A stretch of 64,000 nt of DNA from Ruegeria sp. HKCCA6707 (GCF_013033515.1 NZ_WQEG01000003.1:1-64000); one strand, 5' to 3'; positions 7,734 through 16,376 are shown, counted from the first letter of the stretch. Notes: a model not told the origin generated them from the sequence alone. Program-made: numbers and translations.

Positions 7734-8516
7734 CTACCAACGCCCGGTGCTCGCCACCCGCATCAGGGACAATCTGCGTCTCAACTCACCCTGCGCCAAC
7801 TGCCCATTGGCCACGCGTTGCGGCTGCGCCATTGCTTTGCGCAAAACCCACCCCGCTTGCCACCCTGCAAAGAGTGCAGGTCGCGATGAAGGCGGCACCT
7901 TGGAGCGTTGAGATTGCGCGTTCTCAAGCCGGGCCAAGGCCTTTTCAGCCAAAGCTTGCACACCCTCGGCTGTACCATCCAACAAAGGGATACGCCCCCG
8001 GCTTTCCAGTTCCGGGATTGCGCGGAACCAGTTGGCAACGCCCACCGCATAGCCAAAATCACGCAGGACCTCTTCGTCCGCCGGGCCAAGTGCCTGCGCA
8101 GCCGCCACCATCAGGCTGCCCGCGCTGTGATTGATATAGGCGTCAAAATGCGCCTCGTCTTCGAACGGGTCTTTATAGACATCCCAACGCCTTACCGCGA
8201 CATATTCATCCAGAATCGAGGCCAGATGTGAGGACAGAACAGCTGACAACGGCGTCACCACCTCGTGCCGCCGCACCTCGGGACCTTCGGCAATCTCTTG
8301 CAACGCATCCCGCCACCATTGCAAACGCATCTCGGCAATCATCGGCTCTTGCGTGACCCAAGGCGCGCGCGCGACCTCGACATTCAACGCGTAGATCGGA
8401 AATAGTACGGCACGCGCCTCAACAGGTGCTGCCATCGCCGCCATGAACCGATCGGGATCCGCGCGATGCACAAGCGCAGCGCAGGCCTTAACGTCTTCGC
8501 TGAAACCAGTCGTCAT
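7734..8516 (-). CDS. Squalene/phytoene synthase-like protein, probable NDUFAF6-type
   Basis: This 260-residue protein has the all-helical squalene/phytoene synthase fold. At the position where true synthases carry the aspartate-rich DDxxD pair, it has YALNVEVARAPW followed by the family segment RLQWWRDALQEI. That pattern, with aspartates lost, is what I recall for NDUFAF6 (C8orf38) and its alphaproteobacterial relatives, which help assemble respiratory complex I rather than make isoprenoids. The assignment to that branch is an inference. The start (MTTGFSEDV) overlaps the cimA stop by four bases, so it is the third gene of the cysS operon. No other complex I or isoprenoid gene is nearby. Confidence 0.72.
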   Translation of the reverse strand: MTTGFSEDVKACAALVHRADPDRFMAAMAAPVEARAVLFPIYALNVEVARAPWVTQEPMIAEMRLQWWRDALQEIAEGPEVRRHEVVTPLSAVLSSHLASILDEYVAVRRWDVYKDPFEDEAHFDAYINHSAGSLMVAAAQALGPADEEVLRDFGYAVGVANWFRAIPELESRGRIPLLDGTAEGVQALAEKALARLENAQSQRSKVPPSSRPALFAGWQAGWVLRKAMAQPQRVANGQLAQGELRRRLSLMRVASTGRW

Positions 8517-10147
8517 TCCGCCGCCGCCGGTTGCGCCCCGCAATCGCGAACCAGTTTCCACTGGATCGCGTCCAGCAAAGCCTCGAACGAGGCATCAACG
8601 ATGTTCGCACTCACCCCCACTGTCGACCAACGCCGCCCCTGACCGTCTTCGCTGTCGATGATAACGCGCGTGACCGCTTCGGTCCCGCCCTGGGTTATGC
8701 GCACTTTGAAATCCACCAGATGCATATCGTCCAGAATCGGGGAATACTGCCCCAGATCCTTGGCCAAGGCGCGCGCCAGCGCGTTCACCGGCCCCCGGTC
8801 GCTGCCTGCGTCATCAAGCGATTCACTGACCGAAAGCTTCTTTTCACCGTCCACCTTCACCACAACGACCGCCTCGGAGAGGCTGACCATCTTGTTGTAC
8901 TTGTTTTTGCGCCGCTCAACCGTGACCTTATATCGCTTTACCTCGAAGAAATCCGGTAGTTGCCCCAGTTCGGCCCGTGCCAACAACTCGAAACTGGCCT
9001 GCGCGGTGTCATAGGAATAGCCCTCGGCCTCGCGCATCTTGATCAGATCCAGGATCCGCCCCAAAGCTGGGTCACCCGCTTCGACAACAAGCCCCGCTTC
9101 GGTCAGACGCTTGCGCAGGTTCGATTGCCCGGCCTGGTTCGACATCGGAATGATGCGCGCGTTGCCCACCTGCGCGGGATCAATGTGTTCATAGGTCGAC
9201 GGATCCTTGAGGATCGCGCTGGCATGCAGCCCGGCCTTATGGGCAAAGGCCGATGCCCCCACATAGGCCGATTGCTTGCTGGGCACCCGGTTCAGAATAT
9301 CATCCAACATGCGGCTGATCCGGGTCAGACCCGCCAGAGCCTCGGCATCCACACCAATCTCAAAGCCCGACGCATAAGGCTCTTTCAACAGCAAGGTCGG
9401 GATCAGGGCAGTCAGGTTGGCATTGCCGCAACGCTCCCCCAACCCGTTCAACGTGCCCTGAACCTGCCGAGCGCCCGCGTCCACAGCCGCCAGCGAACAG
9501 GCCACCGCGTTTTCAGTGTCGTTATGGGTGTGAATGCTCAAATGATCACCGGGAATGCCTGCTGCAATCACCTCGGACACGATCCGCCCTACCTCGCCCG
9601 GCAAAGCGCCGCCATTGGTGTCACACAGCACCACCCAGCGCGCGCCCGCCTCTAACGCGGCACGACAGACCTCAACCGCATAGCCAGGGTTGTCCTTATA
9701 GCCATCAAAGAAATGCTCGGCATCAAACAGGGCCTCACGCTCCTGCGCCACGATATGCGCAACCGAGGCTCGGACGTTTTCGACATTCTCTTCCAGCGTG
9801 ATCCCCAGCGCGTGAGAGACATGATAATCATGCGACTTACCCACCAGACAAACCGCCTGCGTGCCTGCATTCATCACGGCGGCCAGAACGTCATCATTCT
9901 CAGCCGAACGCCCTGACCGCTTGGTCATGCCAAAGGCCGTCAAACGGGCAGACGTCTTGGGTGCGGCCTCAAAAAACGCACTGTCTGTGGGGTTCGCCCC
10001 GGGCCAGCCGCCTTCGATATAGTCCACGCCCAACGCATCCAGCGCCTGTGCGATCTGTACTTTCTCAGCGGTCGAGAACTGCACGCCCTGCGTCTGCTGC
10101 CCATCGCGAAGGGTGGTGTCGTAAAGATAAAGCCGTTCTTTGCCCAT
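8513..10147 (-). CDS. cimA: Citramalate synthase
   Basis: This is a 544-residue DRE-TIM aldolase-superfamily enzyme that condenses pyruvate and acetyl-CoA to (R)-citramalate, an entry to isoleucine synthesis that bypasses threonine. The metal-binding motif LYDTTLRDGQQTQGV opens the barrel. HTHNDTENAVA and the GTLNGLGERCGNANL motif complete the active site, and a C-terminal LeuA-type regulatory domain follows (about 380-540, VVVKVDGEKKLSVSES). The length and the LRDGQQTQG variant fit CimA better than isopropylmalate or homocitrate synthase. The ATG at 10147 overlaps the cysS stop (TGATG), so translation is coupled to cysS. Confidence 0.9.
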   Translation of the reverse strand: MGKERLYLYDTTLRDGQQTQGVQFSTAEKVQIAQALDALGVDYIEGGWPGANPTDSAFFEAAPKTSARLTAFGMTKRSGRSAENDDVLAAVMNAGTQAVCLVGKSHDYHVSHALGITLEENVENVRASVAHIVAQEREALFDAEHFFDGYKDNPGYAVEVCRAALEAGARWVVLCDTNGGALPGEVGRIVSEVIAAGIPGDHLSIHTHNDTENAVACSLAAVDAGARQVQGTLNGLGERCGNANLTALIPTLLLKEPYASGFEIGVDAEALAGLTRISRMLDDILNRVPSKQSAYVGASAFAHKAGLHASAILKDPSTYEHIDPAQVGNARIIPMSNQAGQSNLRKRLTEAGLVVEAGDPALGRILDLIKMREAEGYSYDTAQASFELLARAELGQLPDFFEVKRYKVTVERRKNKYNKMVSLSEAVVVVKVDGEKKLSVSESLDDAGSDRGPVNALARALAKDLGQYSPILDDMHLVDFKVRITQGGTEAVTRVIIDSEDGQGRRWSTVGVSANIVDASFEALLDAIQWKLVRDCGAQPAAAE

Positions 10148-11544
10148 CACACAGCCTCCAGCTTGGCCGCATCAAACCCAGGACCGGGCACCAGTTCGAC
10201 ACCGTCCTTGCTCATACGCACTTCCAGCCCCGCCGCGACAAAGGCTGCCTTAAGGCGATCCACTTCCGAGAAGTCCTTGTTTTGCATGGCCAAAGCCCGC
10301 GCACCGGCCAAACGATCCGCATGTGCCGTCAGGTCCACCGCATCGGTATCAGCCCATTGACCCATCTCGGGCTCCAGCAGACCCAAGACCTGCGCGCTGG
10401 CCAGTAACCCAGCCGCATCACCCTCTGATGCCAAACGGTGCAGCTCGGTCAGGGCCCCCGCCGTGTTCAGATCATCCGCTAGCGCTTCGATCACCGCAGG
10501 GGCCGCGCTGGCGGCGGGTTCGATGCCCGCTGTCAGCGCCCGCCACTTGCGCAGCGTTGCCTCAGCGGCGCGCGCCTTCTTCTCGGTCCAGTCCATCGGC
10601 TTGCGATAGTGCGTCTGTAAGAAGACAAAGCGGATCACTTCGCCCGGGACACCCTGTTCCAACAAGTCATGCACGGTGAAGAAATTGCCCAGAGACTTGG
10701 ACATCTTCTTACCTTCGACCTGCAACATCTCATTGTGCAGCCAGACCCGCGCAAACTCGCCCTCTGGGTGGGCGCAGCAGCTTTGCGCGATCTCGTTCTC
10801 ATGATGCGGGAACATCAGGTCATTGCCGCCACCATGGATATCGAAACTCGCTCCCAGCAACTCATAGGCCATGGCCGAGCATTCGATATGCCAGCCCGGA
10901 CGCCCCCGCCCCCAGGGGCTGTCCCATCCCGGCAAGTCATCACTCGATGGCTTCCACAGGACAAAATCCATCGGGTTTCTCTTGTAAGGCGCCACTTCGA
11001 CCCGCGCCCCGGCGATCATGTCATCCACTGACCGCCCCGAGAGCTTGCCATAGCCTTCCTTCCAACGGTCCACAGCAAACAGCACATGGCCTTCAGCCAC
11101 ATAGGCATGACCCTTGGCAATCAGATCTTCGATCATTTCGACCATCTGGCGAATATATTGCGTCGCCCGCGGCATCGCGTTGGGCTCCAACGCCCCAAGC
11201 GCCCCCATATCGTGCAGATACCAGCCGATGGTCTCATCCGACCGCTCTTGCACCAAGTGCTCCAGCGACCCCTCGGCCCCGGCCTCTTTGCGGGCCAAGG
11301 CCGTGGCGTTGATCTTGTCATCCACGTCGGTGAAATTGCGCACGTAAGTCACCTGCTCCGTACCATAGACATGGCGCAGCAGACGGTAGAGCACATCAAA
11401 CACCACGACGGGGCGCGCGTTGCCCAGATGGGCGCGGTCATAGACGGTGGGTCCACAGACATACATCCGCACGTTTTCAGGGTCGATCGGAACAAAATCT
11501 TCTTTTGTCCGCGTCCGCGTATTGTGCAGTTTGATCGTCGTCAT
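10147..11544 (-). CDS. cysS: Cysteinyl-tRNA synthetase
   Basis: This is a 465-residue class I aminoacyl-tRNA synthetase charging tRNA-Cys. The HIGH motif appears as AHLGNARP (39-45) and the KMSKS loop as [10 protein letters not shown] (280-284). The zinc site that discriminates cysteine is visible as Cys30 ([10 protein letters not shown]), Cys222 (WHIECSAM), His247 and Glu251 ([10 protein letters not shown]). Length is normal for bacteria. It is the first full gene of a three-gene operon with cimA and an NDUFAF6-like gene. An AGGAG ribosome-binding site lies 9 bases before the ATG. The operon is preceded by a cysteine-rich short reading frame (11633-11677), suggesting control by charged tRNA-Cys. 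Confidence 0.96.
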   Translation of the reverse strand: MTTIKLHNTRTRTKEDFVPIDPENVRMYVCGPTVYDRAHLGNARPVVVFDVLYRLLRHVYGTEQVTYVRNFTDVDDKINATALARKEAGAEGSLEHLVQERSDETIGWYLHDMGALGALEPNAMPRATQYIRQMVEMIEDLIAKGHAYVAEGHVLFAVDRWKEGYGKLSGRSVDDMIAGARVEVAPYKRNPMDFVLWKPSSDDLPGWDSPWGRGRPGWHIECSAMAYELLGASFDIHGGGNDLMFPHHENEIAQSCCAHPEGEFARVWLHNEMLQVEGKKMSKSLGNFFTVHDLLEQGVPGEVIRFVFLQTHYRKPMDWTEKKARAAEATLRKWRALTAGIEPAASAAPAVIEALADDLNTAGALTELHRLASEGDAAGLLASAQVLGLLEPEMGQWADTDAVDLTAHADRLAGARALAMQNKDFSEVDRLKAAFVAAGLEVRMSKDGVELVPGPGFDAAKLEAV

Positions 11545-11574
11545 CAGGCCATGCTCCTGGGCTTGCGCGTTGGC

Positions 11575-11640
11575 GCGGGCTTAGCAACTTGTCTCAGAGA
11601 TGAAAACGAAAGAAACCGGCCCGCTGGAAAAATCAGCAGG
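11575..11640 (-). promoter_or_regulatory. Candidate attenuator structures before cysS
   Basis: In the minus-strand RNA, CCTGCTG (11634-11640, the last codons of the leader peptide) can pair with CAGCGGG (11620-11626) around a 7-base loop, and a U-rich run (TTTCTTTCGTTTTC) follows. Alternatively GCGGGC (11619-11624) can pair with GCCCGC (11575-11580) nearer cysS. The two pairings share bases and so exclude each other, as in classical attenuators. The stems are short (7 and 6 base pairs, one G-U), so this is inference. Confidence 0.4.
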
Positions 11641-11677
11641 AAATGCAGCAGATAATGATGCAGGTCATCCGGTTCAT
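11633..11677 (-). CDS. Cysteine-rich leader peptide of the cysS operon (predicted)
   Basis: This is a 14-codon reading frame, MNRMTCIIICCISC, ending in TGA 88 bases before the cysS start. Four of 14 residues are cysteine (6, 10, 11, 14), including a tandem Cys-Cys, directly upstream of cysteinyl-tRNA synthetase. It has no Shine-Dalgarno sequence. A promoter-like pair TTGGCG-17-TATGGT ends six bases before the ATG, so transcription would begin at or next to the A of the ATG and the peptide would be read from a leaderless mRNA. Leaderless Trp leader peptides are known before trpE in rhizobia. By analogy this peptide would sense charged tRNA-Cys. It is too short for gene finders, and no homologue search was possible here. 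Confidence 0.6.
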   Translation of the reverse strand: MNRMTCIIICCISC

Positions 11678-11683
11678 GCCGGG

Positions 11684-11712
11684 ACCATAGCAGGTGACAT
11701 TCTTTGCGCCAA
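11684..11712 (-). promoter_or_regulatory. Predicted promoter of the cysS leader and operon
   Basis: Minus strand: -35 TTGGCG (11707-11712), 17-base spacer, extended -10 TGC-TATGGT (11684-11689). The expected start point, seven bases after the -10, is position 11677, the A of the leader ATG. The extended TGC before the -10 is shared with the tRNA-Asn promoters in this window. Confidence 0.5.
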
Positions 11713-11761
11713 GCCGTTGAAATGGTAAAATGGCCCGTGTTTCTTATTTGTGGTGGCCGTT

Positions 11762-12244
11762 ATGTTGAAAAAATCCGATGCCAAGAACCTGTTTTTTCTA
11801 AGTCAAACCAGCAAACGGATCCGGCTGCTGGAACGCAAGATGACGCCCGTGCTGAAGCAGTTGGATTTGATGATCAAGATGTCAGGCCTGCCCGTTTTGG
11901 ACGCCAGCACCCTGTCACGTGAGGCCACCGCCGCCCTTAAAACCATGGTCGATGTCGACAAAGAGCTGCGCAGCATTCTGGCGCTAGCCTCGAAGAATAT
12001 CAAAATGCTGTCGCGTGCCGAACGAAAGACCGCTGCGGACAATTTCCGAGGGCAAGTGCGAACCTTCGAAAAGCGCTATATGGATGCAGCTTTCAAAAAG
12101 GCTCAGACGCTTGGGAAAATCTCGAAAAGCAAAGAAACCCATGTCAGTTCCAGCCCCAACAGCCCCTTTGTGGTGATCTTGCGCATTATTCAGATCATCA
12201 TTTTGATGAACAAGTATTACCGCTCTGAAACGAAGAAACTCTGA
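11762..12244 (+). CDS. Hypothetical protein with coiled coil and C-terminal hydrophobic helix
   Basis: This is a 160-residue protein I do not recognise. The first 120 residues are basic and strongly helical, with probable coiled-coil stretches (SKRIRLLERKMTPVLKQLD and ALKTMVDVDKELRSILAL). A serine/asparagine-rich linker (HVSSSPNSP) leads to a hydrophobic C-terminal segment (FVVILRIIQIIILM) that could anchor the protein in a membrane, followed by a basic tail. The ATG at 11762 was chosen over a GTG four codons upstream; neither has a clear ribosome-binding site. It is followed one base later by the MmcQ/YjbR gene. Confidence 0.6.
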   Translation: MLKKSDAKNLFFLSQTSKRIRLLERKMTPVLKQLDLMIKMSGLPVLDASTLSREATAALKTMVDVDKELRSILALASKNIKMLSRAERKTAADNFRGQVRTFEKRYMDAAFKKAQTLGKISKSKETHVSSSPNSPFVVILRIIQIIILMNKYYRSETKKL

Positions 12245-12245
12245 G

Positions 12246-12593
12246 ATGTCGCGCGCCGCGGTCAACAATATCTGTCAAAAGCTGCCGGGCGCCGAGCTGT
12301 CCGATCCCTGGGGCGGCGGCCATGACGCCTGGAAAGTCTGTGGCAAAATGTTCGCCTGTATCGGCGCGGTTCAGGACGGCGTATCGGTCAAGACCCGTGA
12401 TATCGAAACGGCACAGATGTTGATCGACGCCGGAGTCGGCGTCAAAGCCCCCTATTTCCACCGCAGCTGGATCCGGCTCCCGCTTGATGCAGAACCGTCC
12501 GAGATGCGCCACCGCTTGCTGAGTTCCTACGATCTGGTACGCGCATCGCTGACCAAAAAATTACAAGCCACGCTGCCGCCACGCGACGATTGA
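12246..12593 (+). CDS. MmcQ/YjbR family protein
   Basis: This is a 115-residue protein of the MmcQ/YjbR family (CyaY-like fold, DNA-binding in some members). Typical features are the N-terminal ICQKLPGAELSDPWGGGHDAWKVCGKMFACIG and the C-terminal APYFHRSWIRLPLDAEP followed by a helix ending in the RASLTKKLQ segment. The molecular function is not established for most members. It starts one base after the preceding hypothetical gene and is probably co-transcribed with it. Confidence 0.82.
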   Translation: MSRAAVNNICQKLPGAELSDPWGGGHDAWKVCGKMFACIGAVQDGVSVKTRDIETAQMLIDAGVGVKAPYFHRSWIRLPLDAEPSEMRHRLLSSYDLVRASLTKKLQATLPPRDD

Positions 12594-12648
12594 CATTTCG
12601 CGCGCGCTCTGCCCCAAGTTCGGCAACACACTCGTCCCGGAGCAGCCA

Positions 12649-13833
12649 ATGAAATTGTCGCATCACATCACCCATTTGACCGGAGACAGCGACGGTTGGG
12701 ATGTATTCTATCGCGCGCGGCGAATGATCCGGGACGGGCACGAGGTCACCGAATTGACCATCGGTGAACATGACATTCGAACAGATCAATCGATCCTGGC
12801 CGCGATGGACGCCTCCGCGCTCGGAGGGCACACCGGATATGCCATGGTCCCCGGCACCGATTCACTGCGTGACACAGTGGCAGCCCGTGTGCAGGCGCGC
12901 ACCGGCGTACCGACCACGCGCGACAACGTTCTGATCACGCCCGGCGGTCAGGCGGCCCTGTTTGCGGCCCATAAAGCTGCGTGTGACCCCGGTGACGTGG
13001 GGCTGTTTATGGATCCCTATTACGCCACCTATCCCGGCACGATTCGGGCGGCAGGCGCGCAGGCGCGGGCCATTCAGACCCGAGCCGAAGATTCCTTTCA
13101 ACCCCGTGCCGGACTGATCGAAGAGCAGGCCGCCGGGGCGGTTTCATTGCTGATCAACTCCCCCAACAACCCGACCGGGGTGGTCTATTCCGCGCAGACG
13201 CTGAGCGATATTGCCGGCTTGTGTCAGCGCCGAAATCTCTGGCTGATCTCGGATGAGGTTTACGACACACAGGTCTGGGAAGGTTCGCATATCTCGCCGC
13301 GTTCTCTTCCTGGCATGGACCAGCAAACGCTGGTTGTTGGCTCAATGTCCAAGTCTCATGCCATGACAGGATCGCGCTGCGGTTGGATTGTCGGGCCTGA
13401 AACCGCAATTGAACATCTGATCAACCTTGCGACCCATACCACCTATGGTGTGCCCGGATTTATTCAGGACGCGGCAGAGTTTGCCTTGAATGCCGGTACT
13501 GCCCTTGAAGACAAAATCTCGGCGCCGTTCATCCGCCGCCGTGCCATTGCCATCGACATCCTGTCGCGCCAGCACGTGATCCATCTGGTTCCGGCGCAAG
13601 GGGCCATGTATCTGATGCTGGATATTCGTGCCACTGGTCTGAGCGGTGAGGCCTTTGCAAATGCGCTTTTGGACACCCACGCCATCGCCGTCATGCCCGG
13701 TGAAAGCTTTGGCAGATCTGCTGCTGGCCACATTCGGGTTGCGATGACGGTTGAGGATGAGAAATTCGCCGCATCCCTCGGAATTCTATGTGATTTCGCA
13801 GCTGGCCTGGCGCAGAAATCCGGAGCGGCCTAG
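12649..13833 (+). CDS. Class I/II PLP-dependent aminotransferase
   Basis: This is a 394-residue fold-type I aminotransferase. PLP contacts visible in order are the TPGGQAALFAA glycine loop (about 103-113), Asn in NSPNNPTGVVY, Asp and Tyr in SDEVYDTQVW, the Schiff-base lysine in SMSKSHAMTGSRCGW, and the C-terminal arginine in GHIRVAM that binds the substrate carboxylate. Amino-donor specificity cannot be read from sequence; aspartate/aromatic-type families are the closest. A GGAG ribosome-binding site precedes the ATG. It stops four bases before the stop of the convergent beta-barrel gene. Confidence 0.86.
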   Translation: MKLSHHITHLTGDSDGWDVFYRARRMIRDGHEVTELTIGEHDIRTDQSILAAMDASALGGHTGYAMVPGTDSLRDTVAARVQARTGVPTTRDNVLITPGGQAALFAAHKAACDPGDVGLFMDPYYATYPGTIRAAGAQARAIQTRAEDSFQPRAGLIEEQAAGAVSLLINSPNNPTGVVYSAQTLSDIAGLCQRRNLWLISDEVYDTQVWEGSHISPRSLPGMDQQTLVVGSMSKSHAMTGSRCGWIVGPETAIEHLINLATHTTYGVPGFIQDAAEFALNAGTALEDKISAPFIRRRAIAIDILSRQHVIHLVPAQGAMYLMLDIRATGLSGEAFANALLDTHAIAVMPGESFGRSAAGHIRVAMTVEDEKFAASLGILCDFAAGLAQKSGAA

Positions 13834-13837
13834 AAGG

Positions 13838-14395
13838 TCAGAAGCGAAAGGTTGTGCGCAGGTTGAACACGTTGGCGTCAAGTCCTCCGCCCGACTCGGG
13901 CAGCCCGTCAAAATCCTGTCGCAACGCCTCACCGCTGATAATGAAACGGTCGTTGATCGGATAGGCAACACCGATTCCATAAACCGCAGCCGTATCGCTA
14001 TCGCCCGAGGTTTCAGCGCGTGCGGTCCCAACGACCACATATCCCAACGCCGAGCCGAAATCATACCCGCCGCGCAGCTTTAAGCGAGACATGCTGTCCA
14101 GGCTGCCCTCAGATTGGCCAAGGTCCAAGTTAAACCGGTTGTACTCAAGCTCGCCGCCCAGAACGATATTGCCGAAATCATAGTCGAAACCGACATGTGG
14201 CCCGAAAATACCGGTACTGCCGCCGCTACCTGCGGGCCCATCAACATCCGCATAACCGAAACTGAATCCAGCATAGGCGCCCGTCCAATCCTCGGCCAAA
14301 GTCGGACTGGCAAAAGCCGCTATTGCAGAGAACGATATTGCCTGGATCAGTTTCAACAGCAACTCCGAAAACGGAACGAGGTTTGCCCTCTTCAC
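13838..14395 (-). CDS. Outer-membrane beta-barrel protein (Opa/OmpA-like)
   Basis: This is a 185-residue protein with a signal peptide (LLLKLIQAISFSAIAAFASPTLAE, cleavage probably after about residue 35). It is followed by alternating hydrophobic beta-strands rich in glycine and aromatic residues (WTGAYAGFSFGYADVD, YDFGNIVLGGELEY, RLKLRGGYDFGSALGYVVVG) and ends in FNLRTTFRF. The terminal phenylalanine is the BAM-recognition signal of outer-membrane barrels. About eight strands are expected. It belongs to the porin/Opa-like beta-barrel group; no specific role can be given. Confidence 0.82.
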   Translation of the reverse strand: MKRANLVPFSELLLKLIQAISFSAIAAFASPTLAEDWTGAYAGFSFGYADVDGPAGSGGSTGIFGPHVGFDYDFGNIVLGGELEYNRFNLDLGQSEGSLDSMSRLKLRGGYDFGSALGYVVVGTARAETSGDSDTAAVYGIGVAYPINDRFIISGEALRQDFDGLPESGGGLDANVFNLRTTFRF

Positions 14396-14777
14396 CCCAA
14401 ACGCGGGGAAAATGGCCTCAATTCCCTATGATCAACTCATTTCACCAATAACCTAAGGTCAGGTTAACAGATTTCGAAGCTGCAGCGTAAAACTATTCTC
14501 ACATCCTAGTGTTTGAATTGAGATTGCATCGGATTCGATGCGCCTTTCACACACCCGTTTACCCATGCGGAACAAACGTCGCAAACAGAACAGACTGTGT
14601 CGCCTCAATCTGCACCAATAAGGCCACTGCCACGAGGTGTGTATGCCGAATGAAAACTGGAAGATTTGCCTGATAAGCCGCACGATTGGTGCGGATCGCG
14701 GGCGTGCGGCACGTGGAAGACCATGAGCTGACGAATTTCTTTCCACCACGACATTCGATCTGACTCTGGAATACACC
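14396..14777. other. Intergenic region between the beta-barrel and mttB genes
   Basis: No convincing gene is present in these 382 bases. The region must hold the divergent promoters. Visible structures are GCATCG-GATT-CGATGC (14526-14541) and CCGCAC-GATTG-GTGCGG near 14678-14694. The motif GTCGCA (14578-14583) followed after 12 bases by TGTGTCG (14596-14602) also occurs, with a shorter spacer and reversed, upstream of the corrinoid protein gene at 44.3 kb. Confidence 0.5.
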
Positions 14778-16322
14778 ATGAATGACCAATCCCGCTCAAC
14801 CTCTCGCAGCGGCGGTCGCGCCGCCCGACGCGCTGCGCGTGCCTCGGCTTTGCCCGATCACTTGCGCCCCGTTCGCCCGGGACTGCAAGGCGGCGCCTAT
14901 CAACCGCTGGCGCAGCAGGACCTTGAGCGTATTCACCAAACTGCGCTCAAAGCGCTGGAAACCATTGGCCTCGCTGATGCACCGCAAAGTGGGATCGACT
15001 ATTTGACCGAAGCGGGCTGCACTTTGGGCGATGACGGTCGCCTGCGCTTTCCGCCCGCGCTGGTCGAAGATACCCTTGCCCGTGCCAATCGCGCCGTCAC
15101 ATTGCACAGCCGGGACGGAAAATCCGACCTCGATCTCAGCGGCACGCGGGTACATTATGGCACCGCCGGTGCTGCGGTGCACATGGTTGATGTCGATGGC
15201 CGGGAATACCGCGACTCGACGGTTCAGGATCTGCATGATGCCGCGCGGATTTGCGAGCATTTGGACAATATCCACTTTGTTCAGCGCCCGATGGTCTGTC
15301 GCGACATCGAAGACAACCGCGAGATGGATCTGAACACGATCTATGCCTGTTGTTCCGGTACCTACAAACACGTAGGCACGTCGTTCACCGACCCAAGCTA
15401 TGTCGCGCCGGCGATGGAAATGCTGCACATGATTGCGGGTGGTGAGGACAATTGGCGCGCCCGTCCGTTTGTGTCGAACACCAACTGTTTTGTGGTGCCT
15501 CCGATGAAGTTCGCCACCGAAAGTTGCCTGGTGATGGAGGAATGCATCAAGGCGGGTATGCCCATCCTGCTGTTGTCTGCCGGAATGGCCGGGGCCACCG
15601 CGCCGTCAACCATCGCGGGCGCCATTGTTCAGGCCACCGCAGAATGTCTGGCCGGATTGGTTTACGTGAACGCGGTCAAACCCGGTGCGCCTGCGGTCTT
15701 TGGCACCTGGCCCTTTGGTCTGGACCTGCGCACAGGCGCGATGTCGGTAGGCTCTGGGGAACAAGCGTTGTTGTCAGCGGGCTGCGCTCAGATGCATCGG
15801 TTTTATGACCTGCCCGGTGGGGCTGCCGCCGGGGCCAGCGACGCCAAGCTGCCGGACATGCAGGCCGGATGGGAGCAGATGTGTTCGAATGTCATGGCCG
15901 GGCTGTCGGGCCTGAACATGGTCTATGAGGCCGCCGGGATGCATTCGTCGCTGCTGGGGTTCTGCCACGAGTCGCTGATCCTCAGCGATGATCTGATTGG
16001 ACAGGCACTGCGCTGTGTACGCGGCATTGATGTATCTGAAGATACGTTGGCTCTGGATCAGATTGCGCAGGTGTGCATGGGTGGGCCCGGCCATTATCTG
16101 GGCACGGACGCAACGCTCAGCCGTATGCAATCCGATTATGTCTATCCCACTTTGGGAGACCGCACGTCACCCAAGGAATGGGCCGAGTTGGACAAGCCCG
16201 ATCTGGTCGAGAAGGCCACAGCCCGCAAGCTTGAGATTCTGTCGACACCGTCACCGGCAAGATTCACCCCAGAGCTGGATGCCGAACTACGAACCAGGTT
16301 CAACATTCATTTGCCGCAGTAA
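14778..16322 (+). CDS. Trimethylamine methyltransferase (MttB) family protein, non-pyrrolysine
   Basis: This is a 514-residue TIM-barrel methyltransferase of the MttB/COG5598 family. Members transfer a methyl group from a quaternary or tertiary amine to a corrinoid protein. The frame is continuous with no in-frame TAG, so it lacks pyrrolysine and belongs with the glycine betaine/proline betaine-type homologues rather than true trimethylamine enzymes. Family-typical stretches include HYGTAGAAVHMVD, KHVGTSFTDPSYV and SAGMAGATAPSTIAGAI. The substrate is not determinable here. No corrinoid gene adjoins it; the only one in the window is at 44.4 kb, about 28 kb away. The arginine-rich first 25 residues are unusual and may indicate a later true start. 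Confidence 0.87.
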   Translation: MNDQSRSTSRSGGRAARRAARASALPDHLRPVRPGLQGGAYQPLAQQDLERIHQTALKALETIGLADAPQSGIDYLTEAGCTLGDDGRLRFPPALVEDTLARANRAVTLHSRDGKSDLDLSGTRVHYGTAGAAVHMVDVDGREYRDSTVQDLHDAARICEHLDNIHFVQRPMVCRDIEDNREMDLNTIYACCSGTYKHVGTSFTDPSYVAPAMEMLHMIAGGEDNWRARPFVSNTNCFVVPPMKFATESCLVMEECIKAGMPILLLSAGMAGATAPSTIAGAIVQATAECLAGLVYVNAVKPGAPAVFGTWPFGLDLRTGAMSVGSGEQALLSAGCAQMHRFYDLPGGAAAGASDAKLPDMQAGWEQMCSNVMAGLSGLNMVYEAAGMHSSLLGFCHESLILSDDLIGQALRCVRGIDVSEDTLALDQIAQVCMGGPGHYLGTDATLSRMQSDYVYPTLGDRTSPKEWAELDKPDLVEKATARKLEILSTPSPARFTPELDAELRTRFNIHLPQ

Positions 16323-16335
16323 CCCGTCGATAACA

Positions 16336-16361
16336 GGCGGCCCGAGAGGGCTCGGACCGCC
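16336..16361. terminator. Hairpin between convergent mttB-like and EF-hand genes
   Basis: GGCGGCCCGAG-AGGG-CTCGGACCGCC forms an 11-base-pair stem with one mismatch in the 54-base gap between two convergent genes. There is no U-tract on either side, so termination is plausible but not certain. Confidence 0.45.
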
Positions 16362-16376
16362 AACACAATCAGCAGG

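Noticed and set aside
14643..14726. 27-codon frame (MPNENWKICLISRTIGADRG...) with a GAGG upstream, before the mttB-like gene.
   Set aside because: There is no codon pattern or position suggesting a leader peptide, and it is too short to judge without comparison.
14778..16322. Pyrrolysine-containing trimethylamine methyltransferase.
   Set aside because: The frame contains no in-frame TAG, so the protein is a non-pyrrolysine MttB homologue.
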